Assembly (NCBI RefSeq): GCF_949987515.2
Contig: NC_082689.1
Coordinates: forward strand, 105,748,957-105,812,956
DNA from: Delphinus delphis
Lineage: Eukaryota > Chordata > Mammalia > Artiodactyla > Delphinidae
Direction: 5' to 3'
Length of the DNA stretch: 64,000 nucleotides
Shown here: one piece after another, positions 9,635 through 22,664 of the stretch
Numbering within the stretch: position 1 is the stretch's first letter
Layout of the letters: every line of letters starts with the position of its first letter
Position numbers and translations under genes: made by a program
Notes under the pieces: generated by a model
Databases searched by the model: none
Seen by the model: the letters and a program-made list of their open reading frames with translations, nothing else
Told to the model about the DNA's origin: nothing

Positions 9635-11384
9635 TTATTTACTATTAGTTAAGTGAAGTGGATCATCATAAAGGTATTTATCCTCATTGTCTTCACCTTG
9701 AATAGGCTCAGGAGGAGGGGGAGGGGTTGGTCTTGCTGTCTCAGGGGTGGCAGAGGCAGAAGAGGTAGAGTGGGAAGGGGAAGCAGCAGAGGCAGGTGCA
9801 CTTGGTGTAACTTTATCAAAATACATGTAACCTCTCTGACTTTTCTTTGCTTTTTCATTTCTCTAACAATGTTCCTATACAGGACCAATCCTTCTTCCAC
9901 TGTTTGCTTTAGTTTTAGTGCCTGTATCAGAAGGAGGGTCCATGTCCTTAAAGAAGTTAAAAGCAGTCATGAAAAATCATAATCCTTCTGCTAGATTGTC
10001 TGATGCCAATTTGTTTCCTGGCACTGCTGCTTCTAGGTTTCCTCATCATCATCTGTCACTGGTTGGGAAGCACTCATCTCCACCAGTCGTCTTCTGTTAA
10101 TTTCTCTGGCATGGTGTCTATCAACTCTTGAATTTCTCCAAGATCTATATCTTGAAACCCTTCACCCACACAACCCCACCTTTTGTGCCATATCTACAAT
10201 TTCCTTTGTGATTTCTTTGCTTGGCTCTGTCGTAAATCCTGTGAAGTCATGTGCAACATCTGGACAGTTCTCTCCAGCAGGAATATATTGTTCAGGGCTT
10301 AGTGGCTTTCATGCCTTTTTAAATTAAATTAAATTTATTTTTTTTGCGGTACGCGGACCTCTCACTGTTGTGGCCTCTCCCGTTGCGGAGCACAGGGTCC
10401 AGACGCGCAGGCTTAGCGGCCATGGCTCACGGGCCTAGCCGCTCCGCGGCATGTGGGATCTTCCCAGACCGGGGTACGAACCCGTGTCCCCTGCATTGGC
10501 AGGCGGACTCTCAACCACTGTGCCACCAGGGAAGCCCCATGTCTTTTTTGATAACAAGAATGGCATCTTCACTGGTGTAATCCTTCCAGACTTCCATGAT
10601 GTTCTCTCTGTCAGGGCTCTCTTCCATAGTGTTGTCAATCCTTTCCATAGGGCACCATATGTAGTGAGCATTACAGGTCCTTATGACCCCCTGATCTAGA
10701 GGCTGAATTAGAGACATTGTGTTTGGGGGTAGGTAGACCGCTTTGATGCCATTGGGGTTGAACTCATGGGTTTCTGGGTGGTCAGGGGCACTGTCCAATA
10801 TCAAAAGAACTTTTAAAAAGCAGTCCCTTACAGAGGCAAAGCATCAATACAAACAACCCAAAAAAGGGGCTCTCATTGTCCAGGCCTTCTTATTGTACAA
10901 CCAAAAGACTTGCTGCTGGTGTTTATATTTTCTCTTCAAGGCTCGGGGGTTAGAAGCTTTATATAAGGACAGTCCTGATGATAAGCCCAACTGCATTTTC
11001 ACAAAGCAGTAGCATAATCCTATCCCTTCCTGCCTTAAATCCTAATGCTCACTTCTCTCCAGCTTTAGATCCTTCACCTTCCTTTTACTATAAGTTTTCA
11101 TATAATGACTTTGCTTTTTCTCAAATCATATAAGAGTCGATAGGTTTGCCTTTCTTATAACAATCCTGCACCCACATAAAGCTACATTTTCAATATGAGA
11201 TAAAAAGGTATTTCACAAAAAGGGCAAGGCTTTTAAAGTGCCTACTGGCCACAGCTTCATAAATTTCTTTTTCTTTTTTTACAGTGGTCCTTACACTGGA
11301 TTCATTTCTCTTGAAATGATAAGCAACCACAGTTGTAGACTTCATTCTATGGTATGTATCAAGTAATTCAACTTTTCTTGTCAT
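9635..11384 (-). pseudogene. Tigger2 transposase, decayed
   Basis: Three relics lie in order on the minus strand. N-terminal: 11384-11190, a helix-turn-helix region (KVELLDTYHRMKST ... SSVRTTVKKEKEIYEAVAS). Central DDE: 10804-10511, with LDSAPDHPETHEF, in which the catalytic Asp is kept and the usual N-A-P-G-H reads S-A-P-D-H, followed by YLPPNTMSLIQPLDQGVIRT. C-terminal: 9826-9635, a Ser/Pro-rich tail ending EDNEDKYLYDDPLHL. The pieces are in different frames, and a SINE at 10321-10538 interrupts the DDE-proximal part. It cannot make an active transposase. Related host genes (TIGD family) exist but nothing suggests domestication here. Confidence 0.75.
10321..10538 (-). mobile_element. CHR SINE (short subfamily) inside Tigger2
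   Basis: Complement-strand copy: T-rich tail side 'aaatttattttttttgcggt', body, and head 'accagggaagccc'. Flanks 'catgccttttt' (from about 10310) and 'catgtcttttt' (from about 10538) form a target duplication with one change. Insertion split the Tigger2 transposase, so the SINE is younger than the transposon. Confidence 0.9.
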
Positions 11385-12042
11385 GTGATGACTTTTCTCT
11401 GCTTCTTAGGGTCACTTTCAGCATCACTAGTGACACTTTGTTTGGGTCCCATTATGTTATAAGGTTTACAGTATTGCGCTGAACACAATGAAAAATACAC
11501 AAGAACCATGAGACATCACGTTTTGCTGTGATATGCAATTAACTGCAGGGAAACTGCTCATGCAGAGATGGTTACTGTCACATGGTATTTTAATCAGAAA
11601 CTCCCAACACTTGAGCTCACTGCATTAGCAACAGGAAGTGGCTACAAAATCATTACAGTAGTACAGTGTGTACTGCAGTTAGTTTTATTTAGTTATGATT
11701 TAATACTGCATCTTATTTGTTTACATTTCCCTCACCTGGGAATGGTGCCATGTATGGTGTGTAAGTGTATGTGTAAGTTTTGATATATTTTAAATTTTTA
11801 TAATAGATTTGTGTATATTTTATGGTGGTAAGTGATAAACTATTATCTATAATATTTTATGCATTCATGACATATTGAACTTTTTCTTAATATTTTCAAT
11901 ATTTGTAGGTTATGTAGTTTGTCTGAAAGTTTTTTCAAACTGTCACAAATATAAGAAAAAATTACGATATATTTATTGAAAACAATCTGTGTATAAGTGG
12001 ACTCATGCAGTTCAAACCTATGTTATTCAAGGGTCAACTGTA

Positions 12043-13039
12043 CATACAACACACTTTTTGCAGAAAACACACATGAGAAGAATCAAACCCCAAAAGTTAT
12101 AAGAGAAACAGTATTGCAACGCTAGCTATGTCATTCACTGCTGTGAACAATGTAATAAACTGGAAAGGAAGGTAATAGGGTATGAAACTCCTTTGCTAGG
12201 GGATGGAGTATTATGCCATAACAAAAAAGGTGGCAAGAACAGATAACAGCCCAACCATTTCAAACACACTGAGAAGGAAATTACCAAGAGTAGAATACAT
12301 TTCAAATTTAAGTTTCACAATTATTTAAACATCTAGGTCTACAAAAGTTAAGGGTCTTTTCATATAATGAAATAAGTCATTTTCAAGATTATTTGCTCTT
12401 CCTAAACCTTCTCAGCATCCTCTGTAGTATTTTTCATTGTGTGATAACTAAAGGCAATGAAAAAAAGGTCTTCCTCACATTAGTCCAACTTTTTCCTGGT
12501 TTAACTAATCATTCAAAATGTGTGGGAACACTTCTTGAAAAATTGCTGAAATGCAGAGTATTCTTTCCACCTAAGAAGAATACATTGTTTTCTTGTGAAA
12601 AGTAAAGGGATACAAAACAAAAAGTCGATTTCTTCTTCATGATAAAAATAAAGACAAACAACTAAGTTATGAAATAACCTACTAGATCACAAAATAGACC
12701 TTTTTATATTCTCAGATAAATAGTCCTCGACATTGACCAAGTGAGGAGAGAATGTAGTAGAGATCCCAATAATGTCTTCTTCAGTTTGGAAAAATGTAAA
12801 TCCAAACCAACCAGTAATTAATCTTAATTCATGCAAAATGCTGTTTTACAGGGGGAGTAAAATGGACGGTTAGGCATGAATGTAACAGTCATTTGTTCAA
12901 ATGAATGTCTTTGTAGGCCATTGCATCATCAAATTCTTAGGTAGGGAGGAAAGCCAAAGGAGTTGAAGATAGCTGTTAATGAGAGCAAATGAAACATTTT
13001 TACATATTCATTTACTTTTCATTTAATTATCCATTTATT
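12043..13039. other. Unassigned stretch
   Basis: Moderately AT-rich, with the AT-rich (ttta)n-like piece at 13028-13048 at its edge. No exon or recognised repeat. Confidence 0.35.
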
Positions 13040-13203
13040 TATTTATTTTTCTTTGTCTGCCTTCTACTATAAGATATAAGTACCATGAGAGCAAAGATCT
13101 TGTATTTTTGGTCACTGCTGTATTCCAGTATATAGAATGAAGTCTAAATCATACAAAGCACTCAATTACTGTTTTTCCAGTGAATAAGTGACTGAATAAA
13201 TGA
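13040..13203 (+). mobile_element. L2 LINE 3' end
   Basis: The series 'ctgccttctactataagat ... accatgagagcaaagatctt ... cactgctgtattccagtat ... gtgaataagtgactgaataa' follows the L2 3' UTR pattern (ctccatgagggcagggac ... actgctgtatcccc ... aataaatgaatgaa). Old and diverged. Confidence 0.7.
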
Positions 13204-16200
13204 AAACAAAATTTGTCCCCCCTAACTGAGTCCCTGGGAGGTGTCTTAAGGTCTTCAAAGTAGTAAGATTCAAACCAGTTTGGATTCAGTGTGCCTGTAC
13301 TCTTGTGTCTGGAGGGCTTTCAGTGTATGGTAGCAACCAATACTGATTGTTAAGAATTAATGATTTCAGGAGCTCAGGCTTGATGGAGATTGAAAGCCAT
13401 ATGACTGGTTCAGAGTTATCTTCCAAGCCCAAACCATGAACAAGCTACTCTTCACTGAGGTTGGTAGAAGGTAGAGGAGAGGACCCAGGCTCTACAGCTG
13501 AACTTGGCCCAGATTTAAGACCGGCCTTACTTGTATGGATATTTGGTCACTTTGCCACAGCCCAAATATTCTGCTTGGGAAACTTTATTGTTGTGCCTTC
13601 TCCAAACCACTTCTTATCTACCAACAAAGAGACCTATTGGCCACTTTGTTGCTGAGATGTTTTAAGGAGAGTGAGTGGCACTTTGAAGCTCGGAGGTTCA
13701 AGGAGTTTGTTCTCTACCACCTCAGACTTATGAAGTGACTGTGAATAAAAAGGAGCCTAAACTCAAAGGGAACGTATTGACTGGGCAAGTCACCATTTCA
13801 CTGAGAATAACTCTGGTGACTAGGCAACTCTCCCCAGGAACGTTAACAATTGTTTGTCTAGCTCCTCGGCTACAGTCATTCAGTTCTGTATTCCCAAGGC
13901 TAATGTCTAGTTTCTATATTACCAAGGCTAGACACAAGAGCACCTCTCGCTTATCCAGACCAGAGTTTCAAACAAGCCTTAGAGGGAATAGAGTGAACTC
14001 CAGAAGTTTCTGCTCTAACTAGGTAAACCACATGTCTCTTTTTGCCCAAGACAGTTCCAGTTTACATCTGATGTTCTGGAGTTTTTTATTAATATTTTCA
14101 CCAAGAGTATGTCAAAAATAACCTAATTCAAATGATAAGTTATATGAAAACTCTAAGGATAAGGCATACATAGTGCTTGAGCATTTCCATTTGGAGGATA
14201 AACTCAGATACTGGAGTAGCACAATCAGTTCTTTTAGAGGACACCCTGGTTAGCATTATAGGTATGTAACATTGGATATTAATAAGTAGCCTCAAAAGAA
14301 GTTAAATGCTTATCGAATTATAAATTTATTTAATAATTTAATAAATATTTGAATTCTGGCCTTATAATCCAAAGACTATACTAGAAAATGACTATGTTAC
14401 AGCAATAACTATGTCAGAAGTAATCATAATATGGATACTTTGCATTTTTAGAGTGGATGAGATATCAAAATGTCTTTATGTGCATTGTATGCATGGTTTT
14501 ATTTAAACATTATAATGACTGTTAGCTAAGTTAGTTCTCCCCTCCTTTTGTTTTTTACAGACACAATAAGAATGTTATGAGGAGTTTATATTTTAATGTA
14601 TTAATTTTATGTGAAAAGGTGATGCTATAGAAGCACTCAGGACCATGTATTTTTTAAAAAAACTTTGCCAAATGGAATTGACTATATCTGGAAAGCCATA
14701 ATCTCTCACCTCTTCTGTCTGTGGGTTCTGGTTCTTTGATTAGTGTTTAGAGACAGCTGAATGCAATTCCAGATAAGATCAAGTCTATAAACACAGATGT
14801 TCAAGGCTAACAGCTCTCCAGAGGAGCAAACACTTGATCTTGGTCCCATTAGACACCTAATCTGATCCACTGAAATAAGGGCCCCAGATGGATTCATAAT
14901 GTTACTTTGTATCTACAAAGGGCTTTTCTTTAAAGTTCAGAGCTCCACTTAACATGGCATGGTTGGAATTTGACAACCATACATAGACACACAGAGACAC
15001 ACACAGAGACACGCACATACACAAGTGCACTTATGTATGTAGAGACCTAGCTATGGGACTTCAATTAAGTAGCATAAAAGTTAGAAATATGAAGATCTGC
15101 ATCTAGTATCTGCCAGTAAATAAAACAAACAAACAAACAAAACCCCTAAGATTCTAGCATTTTGAAATAATTGCCATAAGTAATCCCAAACCAACCAGTT
15201 GTAACTGTTAGTGACCATTAAGTGAGCCTAGAAAACACAGTAAAAGAATCCTTACATTTATAGGGAAAGTTTACCTTTTGAACACATTATTTTATTTCAT
15301 CCATAAAATTCTCTCATGATAATTTGTGGGACTGTTATGATTCCCCATTTACAGAGAAATGTAAATAAAATTTTCTCACATTTTACATAGTGTTCTCTAA
15401 TTAATAATATCACATATATTATTTCCATGATTTTCAGAGTTGGTTAGATTTGAAACTTGTTCATATATAATCTCACTTGGAGTCTCAGGATGGGTAGTCT
15501 AATAGCAGGGTGCTCACGTGCAGTGTGAAAAGAGTGGGGGTCTATCCCAGCCCCATTCTCTGGGGTGCCTCTTCATCTCAGCACACACCTCCTGAAGCAT
15601 CTTGCAGGAGCACCGAGAACAGACATCTTAGAAATATTTTTTAAAAGTTTTCCTTTATATTTTATTAATCTTGTAAGGAAGTCATATGAATTACAGAAAA
15701 GGAACTTAAGAAATGGAGATTTAGTGATGACAGTCCTCTTGTTTGCAAGCAGTCAGTTAATACGCAGCCATAGAGGACCTTGAACCTTGGATATATGGTC
15801 CTTATCCATTATTTTTCCACTCTTTGAGAAGTGATTAAAATTAAAGTTCCAAACGATCAGGCTGCTTATGAATCCAAAAGAGAGCAGATTTCCTTGTTCT
15901 GGAAGTCTCCATATCACTGATTTGAATACACGGTAGGATTAATCAACCCATCACTATCCTGGCAAAGGTCTCCAGCAGTTGGCTTTGTCCAGTTTTGTTC
16001 ATATGGAGCAGAGAATCTTTTCTTTTTTTTTTTCTTTACTACCTGAACCTCTAGGTGTTCAGACCCTGGATTCTATCACAAGAGAGCTTAAAGTATCTTC
16101 TGCTATTAAATAGAAGGCCGGTCCACTGGGGATGAGTCTTTGATAACAGAGGAGCCTAATTGCCTTCTGTGAGTTCCCCAGTAGATCAAGTGGCTGCTGT

Positions 16201-16946
16201 TGCCTAGTGTTCCCCCATCTAACAGTGTCCAGAAAGAAAACTGGATGACACTTAAGCTCTGCACAGCTCCCTGGCACACCCAGTGCACAGAATCTTCACA
16301 TGTATTCCCTGCTGTCTCCATTTGTGTGGCTCCCTTTTTCTTCCTGATCTCTTCTGTCAGCTCCTATTGAGTCAGATAATGGTTAAAAAAAAAAAAAAAA
16401 AGTCTCTCTCCAATTGTACACACAAATTTTGGTGATCTTTGACCATGCTTTTAAAAGTTAAGTTGAAGTATGCCTGATTTATTTCTTGGTCCTACTGTGA
16501 CCTATTCTTCCAAAATCGGTGGCTAATTCATGTCCAGCTTCCTGAGATGGTAAAAGGAGAACATGAGAAGAGATTTTTATCAGTGAGGTAGCATGAGGAT
16601 TAATATTTTGGAATATTATGCTACCAAACATATATTTACCATCTAGCTAGCTCTCTAGCTATAAAATCTGTCTATAAAGACAGCTATCTTAATTTACTAA
16701 GTGATTTCAAAATAAAGGTCTTTCTATTATGGAGGAAATATATGTCTTAACTAAATTGGTAATTTCAAGAATTCTCTTCCTATTTCTATTTATACATATT
16801 TTTAAGAGAGAGGGTTCAGAAATAGTGTTTAATAAGTGTTAAATTTACTGAGCACCTACACACTGAACTAAAAACGCAACATGAACTGCCATATTTTAAT
16901 CCTGATGAAATTTCTGTAAATTTGGAAAACTGAATAGGCTTTAAGA
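13204..16946. other. Long stretch without a recognised gene
   Basis: Mostly unique-looking DNA. It holds CA-rich low complexity at 14980-15020, an (aaac)n run at 15122-15143, T- and A-runs at 16020-16036 and 16384-16401, and the less AT-rich block 13370-14020. Several 60-100 codon frames occur there, but they overlap in different frames and none has a paired acceptor and donor I would defend. Confidence 0.35.
15122..15143. repeat. (AAAC)n microsatellite
   Basis: About five units of the aaac tetranucleotide. Confidence 0.85.
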
Positions 16947-16955
16947 TTCAAAATA

Positions 16956-17277
16956 GGACTTTCCTGGCAGCATAGTCGTTAAGAATCCTCCTGACAATGC
17001 AGGGGACTCGGGTTTGAGCCCTGGTCCTGGAAGATCCCACATGCCGCGGAGCAACTAAGCCCGTGCGCCACAACTACTGAGCCCATGTGCCACAACTACT
17101 GAAGCCCGTGCACCTAGAGCTCATGCTCTGCAACAAGAGAAGCCACTGCAATGAGAAGCCTGTGCACCGCAAAAAAGAGTAGCCCCCGCTCGCCACAACT
17201 AGAGAAAGCCTGCGCACAGCAATGAAGACCCAACCCAGCCAAAAATAAATAAATAAATTTATTTAAAAAAAAAAAAG
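16956..17277 (+). mobile_element. CHR SINE (long subfamily)
   Basis: tRNA-Glu head (ggactttcctggcagcatag), then the long-type body with 'cacaactactgagcccatg' and 'gagtagcccccgctcgccac', then (aaat)n and an A tail. The 9-bp target duplication 'ttcaaaata' lies at 16947-16955 and 17278-17286. It retains the roughly 80-bp 3' segment lost in the short subfamily. Confidence 0.93.
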
Positions 17278-17361
17278 TTCAAAATAATGGCAGAGTGGAT
17301 TGGGAGACAGTTTGGGGCAACCTGTCAGCTCATGTTATTTTATGTCACCTTATCTATTCTT

Positions 17362-17574
17362 TTTGTTTGTTTGTTTTTTTGTTGCGGTATGCGGGCCTCT
17401 CACTGTTGTGGCCTCTCCCGTTGCGGAGCAGAGGCTCCGGACGCCCAGGCTCAGCGGCCATTGCTCACGGGCCCAGCCGCTCTGCGGCATGTGGGATCTT
17501 CCCGGACCGGGGCACGAGCCCGCATCGTCTGCGTTGGCAGGCGGACTCTCAACCGCTGCGCCACCAGGGAAGCC
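17362..17574 (-). mobile_element. CHR SINE (short subfamily), perfect 16-bp duplication
   Basis: Complement copy bounded by 'caccttatctattctt' at 17346-17361 and 17575-17590, identical on both sides, so a fairly young insertion. It lies 84 bases from the oppositely oriented SINE at 16956, and the two share the tRNA-derived head in inverted orientation. Confidence 0.95.
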
Positions 17575-17590
17575 CACCTTATCTATTCTT

Positions 17591-19094
17591 AAAAGCTTGC
17601 TCCCATTATAGGTAATATAGTGACTGTAAATGTCAAATGCAGTAGCATTATTCTCCAGGATCTTGATAAATCTGCTGCCATAATAAGATGTGGAAAATCA
17701 GTTTAGAGATTCTAGGATGTATCAGAAGTTGAAACTGTGAATTGTTAATTGTTTACTATTCACTTCTTGGAAGTTTTTGTATCATTTAACACGTAGAATT
17801 ATTTTCCTTATTACCACTTTCATTTGGCACATAAATACAATGTTATCTTGTTCTCAAGATCCCAGTCTTTTTTCTTTGTTTGTGTAGTAAAATGGTATGA
17901 CATACCCCTCATGTGATCTTTACTGTGGGTAACTTACCATCCAGAGTACTCTCTGAACAACCCACCAGACCTTTCTAATTGCTACAGAATTATAGGAGAC
18001 ATCGATGTAAAGCAGCTTCAGTGGCCACCCTTACAGAGACACTAGCAGTTCTTAGGTGTAATAAAAATAACCACCACCTCTAATGCATCACTTGACGTAC
18101 GTATCACACTACCCTTTGGTATCACATTATACTCAATTATTTGAAAGTTATATATGTAATATTAGATACAGTTAATGCCATTAGCCCTGCAGTATCTAAA
18201 GTGCTCAACAGAAATACAGTTCTAGGCTAGGAATTATTCTGAGTAATTGAAGTTTAATCATCTAAAGAATTTTCATCACCTCATTCACTTGAAACATTAT
18301 TAACATACTTGATTTCTTTTATCCCTTGGAATTAGTACAGATACTTGGTAAAATGCCATACAGTATTTAAAAACCGAAAATACTGAGGGGTCTTCAGGTC
18401 ACTGGTCTGAACATCGATTCTCTTTTTATATTACAAGAGATAATGATATTAATGATACAGTTAGAATTAAGTCAAGATTTACCATAGATCTGTAGACTCC
18501 CTGAATAAGATTGGTTTCTTTTGGTTTGTCCTTCCTTTACTGGTAGTAGACATCAGAAAACCACCGAGTGCTTCAAAGTAGCTGAATTGTGGTAAAGAAA
18601 TCATAGATTACAAAAAATGTTTTCATTACCACTTGGCACAAATTCAGAATAGGATTATTCTAAATAAGTTTCCTTTGAAAAACAAAATGATTTGTTCTAT
18701 AAAATTTGTAATTATTTACAAAATTTTAGATATACATCTAATCATAAAACTTTACATGCTTTCAGGCTGTCCATTGAAAGAGAAAGTGTCAATTTAGGGC
18801 ACCGTCTAAATATAGAAGCTTTATGAGGGCTCAGAATATTAAAATCATCTAAGTAATTTGAGAATTTCAAAAGACAATATATAAAGTCTTAAAATACCCA
18901 TATCTTGATACAAGATTTTATCCTTTAGTAACTGATCCTTAAAATTCATATATATTGATTTGAACTGAAATTACCAAAGTTACTTGACAATGTTAATACA
19001 TGTTAGATAATGTTTGTATACAGGAGGCTTCCCTTAAAATAATTTGATTCAGAGAATTTCAGGTTATGAAGAGTGATATCATTAAGTATATAAA
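17591..19094. other. Unassigned stretch
   Basis: Unique-looking AT-rich sequence. A minus-strand frame ending at a good donor-like 'gatg|gtaagt' near 17935 was seen but lacks a matching acceptor. No repeat recognised. Confidence 0.35.
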
Positions 19095-19570
19095 AACGGT
19101 CATTCATTCAGTTAACACTTACTGAGGATTTATTATATGTCAGATCCTGCAAACACTAAGATGAATACACAGACCTTAGGATAAAAGATGAATAACTGTC
19201 CTTATCCTGTGTTGGAATAAATGGCATGATAAATAATCAAACGAAGGATACAAGAAAATGTTATATAGAGCACAATAGAAGTGTGAAGAAGGTGGAAGAT
19301 GAAAGGTCAACATGGAAGGATGTACCTAACACTGAAATGACTTCCTATAAGGAGTTTGATTTTTGAAAGATGATAATTGTTGCTATGAAACAAAGTGGGA
19401 AGGGAATTTCAAGCAGAAACTTCAAATAGTTTGTTACAATGGGAGGAGCTAGTGTAAGGATGAAGTAAGAAGAGCTGTGAAAATTGGTGAGGTTAAAGAG
19501 ACAAGGCGAGATTAGATCATGATAGTACGTTTGGATTTTATCCTACTGGTACTGTGCAAAATCTTTGTTT
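19095..19570 (+). mobile_element. Ancient mammalian interspersed repeat
   Basis: Begins 'cattcattcagttaacact ... ttactgaggatttattatat' and continues through blocks like 'aagagctgtgaaaattggtg' and 'tttggattttatcctactgg'. This is the familiar mammal-wide text that opens with attcattcaacaaatatttattgagcacc and ends near 'ttggattttattc'. Family name not certain. Confidence 0.45.
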
Positions 19571-21292
19571 TAATCATTCTATATTATAGACAGATAGAGT
19601 TTCTTGCTCTTTCTTTCTCATCTCTGTGTCTGTGTCCATGTCTGTCTCTTTTTTGTAACAGCTTTATTGAGATATAATTCATGTAGCACCAAGCAATTCA
19701 TCTACTTAATGTATAATTCAGTGTTTTAACATATATTCAGAGAATTGTGCAACCATCCCACACTCAATTTTATAACATTTTTATTAATCCAAAAAGAAAA
19801 GCTGTACACTATAACAATCATCCTGTTCCTCTCCAAACTTTCCAACCCTAGGCAACCACTAATCTAGTTTATGTCTCTGTTGATTTTTATATCTTGGGCT
19901 GTTCATACAAAATGTCCTTTACTTATGATGATTTCAAAGTTTATCCATGTTGTAGCCTGCATTAGTACTTCATTTGTTTTTATTACTGGTTAATATTCTT
20001 GTTGTATGATACACTATATTTATTTATTTGTTTATTTATTATTGATCAGTTAATAGACAGCTGGACTGTTTCCATTTTGGAGCTATTATGAATAATGCTG
20101 CTTTGAAAATGTGTATATAAGATTTTTAGCTATATTCTCTTGGACATACTACTGGTACAGGAATTACTGAGTAATATGATGACTCTTCGTTTAGTCTTTT
20201 GAGGAACTACCTATTTCCAAAATAGCTGCATCATTTTGTATTCCTACCATCAATGTATGAAAGTTTCAAACTCTCCACATCCTCACCAAAACGTCTAGGA
20301 ATCTTTTAAATTACAACCATCTTAGTGGAAATAAGTAATATCTCATTATAGTTTGATAGCAAATATTTAGTTATTAATGGTGTTGAAGAAATTTCATCTG
20401 CTTATTGAGCATTTGTACATATTCTTTGGAGAAATTTCTACTCAGCTATTTTGACCACTTTGGATTCAGTTATTTTTCATATTATTATTTAATTAAGAAT
20501 GTTTATGTTTTAATTCAAGTGTCTCATCAGATATATGATTTCCAGCTAATTTCTCCTAATCTGTGTTTTTACTGAGAGTGTCTCTTGAAGTACAGACTTT
20601 TAAATTTTCATGAAGTTTAATTTATCCACATTTTCTTTTCATACTTGTGCTTTGGTGTTATATTTAACAAATAATTGCCTAATCCAAGGTCATGGAGACT
20701 TACCCCTATGTTTTCTTCTAAGAATTTTATCATTTTAGCTCTTACATTTAGGGCTTTGGTCCACTTTGAGTTTTTGTTGTTGCTGTTGTTTATTTATGTA
20801 TTTATTTTTGTATGTGATGTGAGGAAGGGCTTTAACTTCATTATTTTGCATGTAGATATCAAGTTATCCCAGCATCACTTGTTGAAAAGACTATTAATTT
20901 CTCCTTATTTGATTATTTTGCCTTTCTTGTCAAAAATAGTTTGTAAATGAAAGGGTTTATTTGTAGTCTCTTAATGCTATATCTATATGTCTATCATTAT
21001 TCAAGTATCACACTGACATGCCTTATTGTAGCCTTGTAGTAAGTTTTGAAAATGGAAGTATGAACAAATCCAAATTTGTTGTTATTTATCAAGATTGTTT
21101 TTGGTATTCTAGGTCCCAAGGATTTCCATATGAATTTTAAGGTCAGCCTATCGATTTCTGTCAAAAATCAGTGTGGGATTTTTATCTGGTTGTATTGAAT
21201 CTGTAGATCAATTTGGGAAATATTGTTATCTTGACAATATTCAGTCTTCCAGCCCATGAACATGGGGTGCATTTCATTTATTTAGTTTCTTT

Positions 21293-21297
<5 letters not shown>

Positions 21298-21342
<45 letters not shown>
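21298..21342. repeat. (TA)n microsatellite
   Basis: About 22 pure ta units inside the antisense L1. Confidence 0.95.
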
Positions 21343-22583
21343 GTTTTTAGGATATGTTATCTTTTTATTTAAACTTATTTCTAATTATTTTACTCTTTTG
21401 GAAGTATGGTAAATTGAAGTGCTTTCTTGATTTCATTTAAAATTAGTCATTGCAACTATATAGAAGTATAATTGCTTTTTGTACATTGACCTTGTATCCT
21501 CCAACATTACTGAACTCATTCATTAGTTCTTATGGTTATTTTAGTAGATTCCTTAGAATTTTTAATATTCAGAGTCATATATCTGAAAATTGAGATAGTT
21601 TTATATATTCTTTTACAAAATAGATGCCTTTATTTTAATTTTCTTTACCAATTCTGGCTAGAATTTCCTGTATAATGTTAACTGTATGTGGCGAGTGAAT
21701 TTTTCCCAATCCTAGGGAACGATATCCAGACTTTCACCGTGAAGAACAGTGTTAGCTGTGGACTTTTCCTTAATGCTCTTTATCAGGACTTGGAAGTTCT
21801 ATCTCTAGTGTTTTTGAGTATTTAACATTAAGGAGTGTTGGATTTTGTCAAATGTTTTTCTTCATTTATTGAAACAATCATGTTGTTTTTAATCTATCAG
21901 TATGGTATATTACATTCATTTAATTTCAGATATTTAATGAATCTTACATTACTGGGAAAAATCCCATTTATTCCTTTTACGTGTATAATCCTTTTATATG
22001 TCACTGAATATGTTGTACTGATATTTTCCTGTGGATTTTGCATCAATATTCGTAAGTGATTTAGTGTGTAGTTTTATTTTCATGTGTTGTCTTTCTCTAA
22101 TTTTGCTGACAGAGTAATACTGGTGTCATAAGCAAAGTTGGAAAGAATTACTTCCTCTTCTATTTTTGGTAGAGATTGCTAAGAATTGGTATTAATTCTT
22201 CCTTAAATGTTGGGAAAATTTTACAATTGAGACCATCTAAGCTTGGGAATTACTTTTTTTATTTCTAATTTAATTTCTTACTTTCATGCAACTATTCAGA
22301 TTTTCTATTAATACTTGAGTCAGCTTTGGTAGTTTTTGCCTTTCTAGAAATTTATCAATTTCATCTAATATATCTAATTTTTAAATTATTATTTGTACAT
22401 AGTATTCTATTAAAATTCTATTTGTTACTAAGTTTGGTAGAAACATCCTCTTTCATTTCTGATTTTTGTAATTTGAGTCTTCTCTGTTTTTTCTGCTTAG
22501 TCTAGCTAAAATTTTGATACTTTTGTTGATCTTTTTACAATTCAACTTTTGATCCAATTGATTTTTTTCTGTTGTTTTCCTAG

Positions 22584-22664
22584 TCCTTATTTTTGTTAAT
22601 TTCCACTCTAATAGTGGAATAATTTCCACTCTAATAGTTTTATTTTTGTTAATTTCCACCTTCC
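22584..22664. repeat. Interleaved local micro-duplications
   Basis: 'atttccactctaatag' occurs twice (near 22599 and 22622), and 'tatttttgttaatttccac' also occurs twice, overlapping the first pair. This is consistent with a replication-slippage event inside the L1. Confidence 0.7.

Larger units (their letters stand above)
8596..12040 (-). mobile_element. Tigger2 DNA transposon with both termini
   Basis: Left end 'tagttgatttttgaacaatg' and right end 'tattcaagggtcaactg' form the Tigger2 inverted termini (family CAGTTGACCCTTGAACAAC). TA flanks on both sides (8594-8595, 12041-12042) are the expected target duplication of this Tc1/mariner-superfamily element. The subterminal text (acagtcaattaacatacatt ... 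ataaagtaagctaaagaaaa) also fits. The transposase runs on the minus strand between about 11400 and 9600 and is broken by stops and frameshifts. Total 3445 bp, of which about 220 is a later SINE. Confidence 0.88.

Noticed and set aside
13790..13835. RFX X-box-like half site 'gtgactaggcaac'
   Set aside because: Only one half matches the palindromic X-box well; no promoter features nearby.
17935..18050. Minus-strand frame reaching a consensus donor 'gatg|gtaagt'
   Set aside because: An in-frame stop and no acceptable acceptor upstream; a lone donor is not enough.
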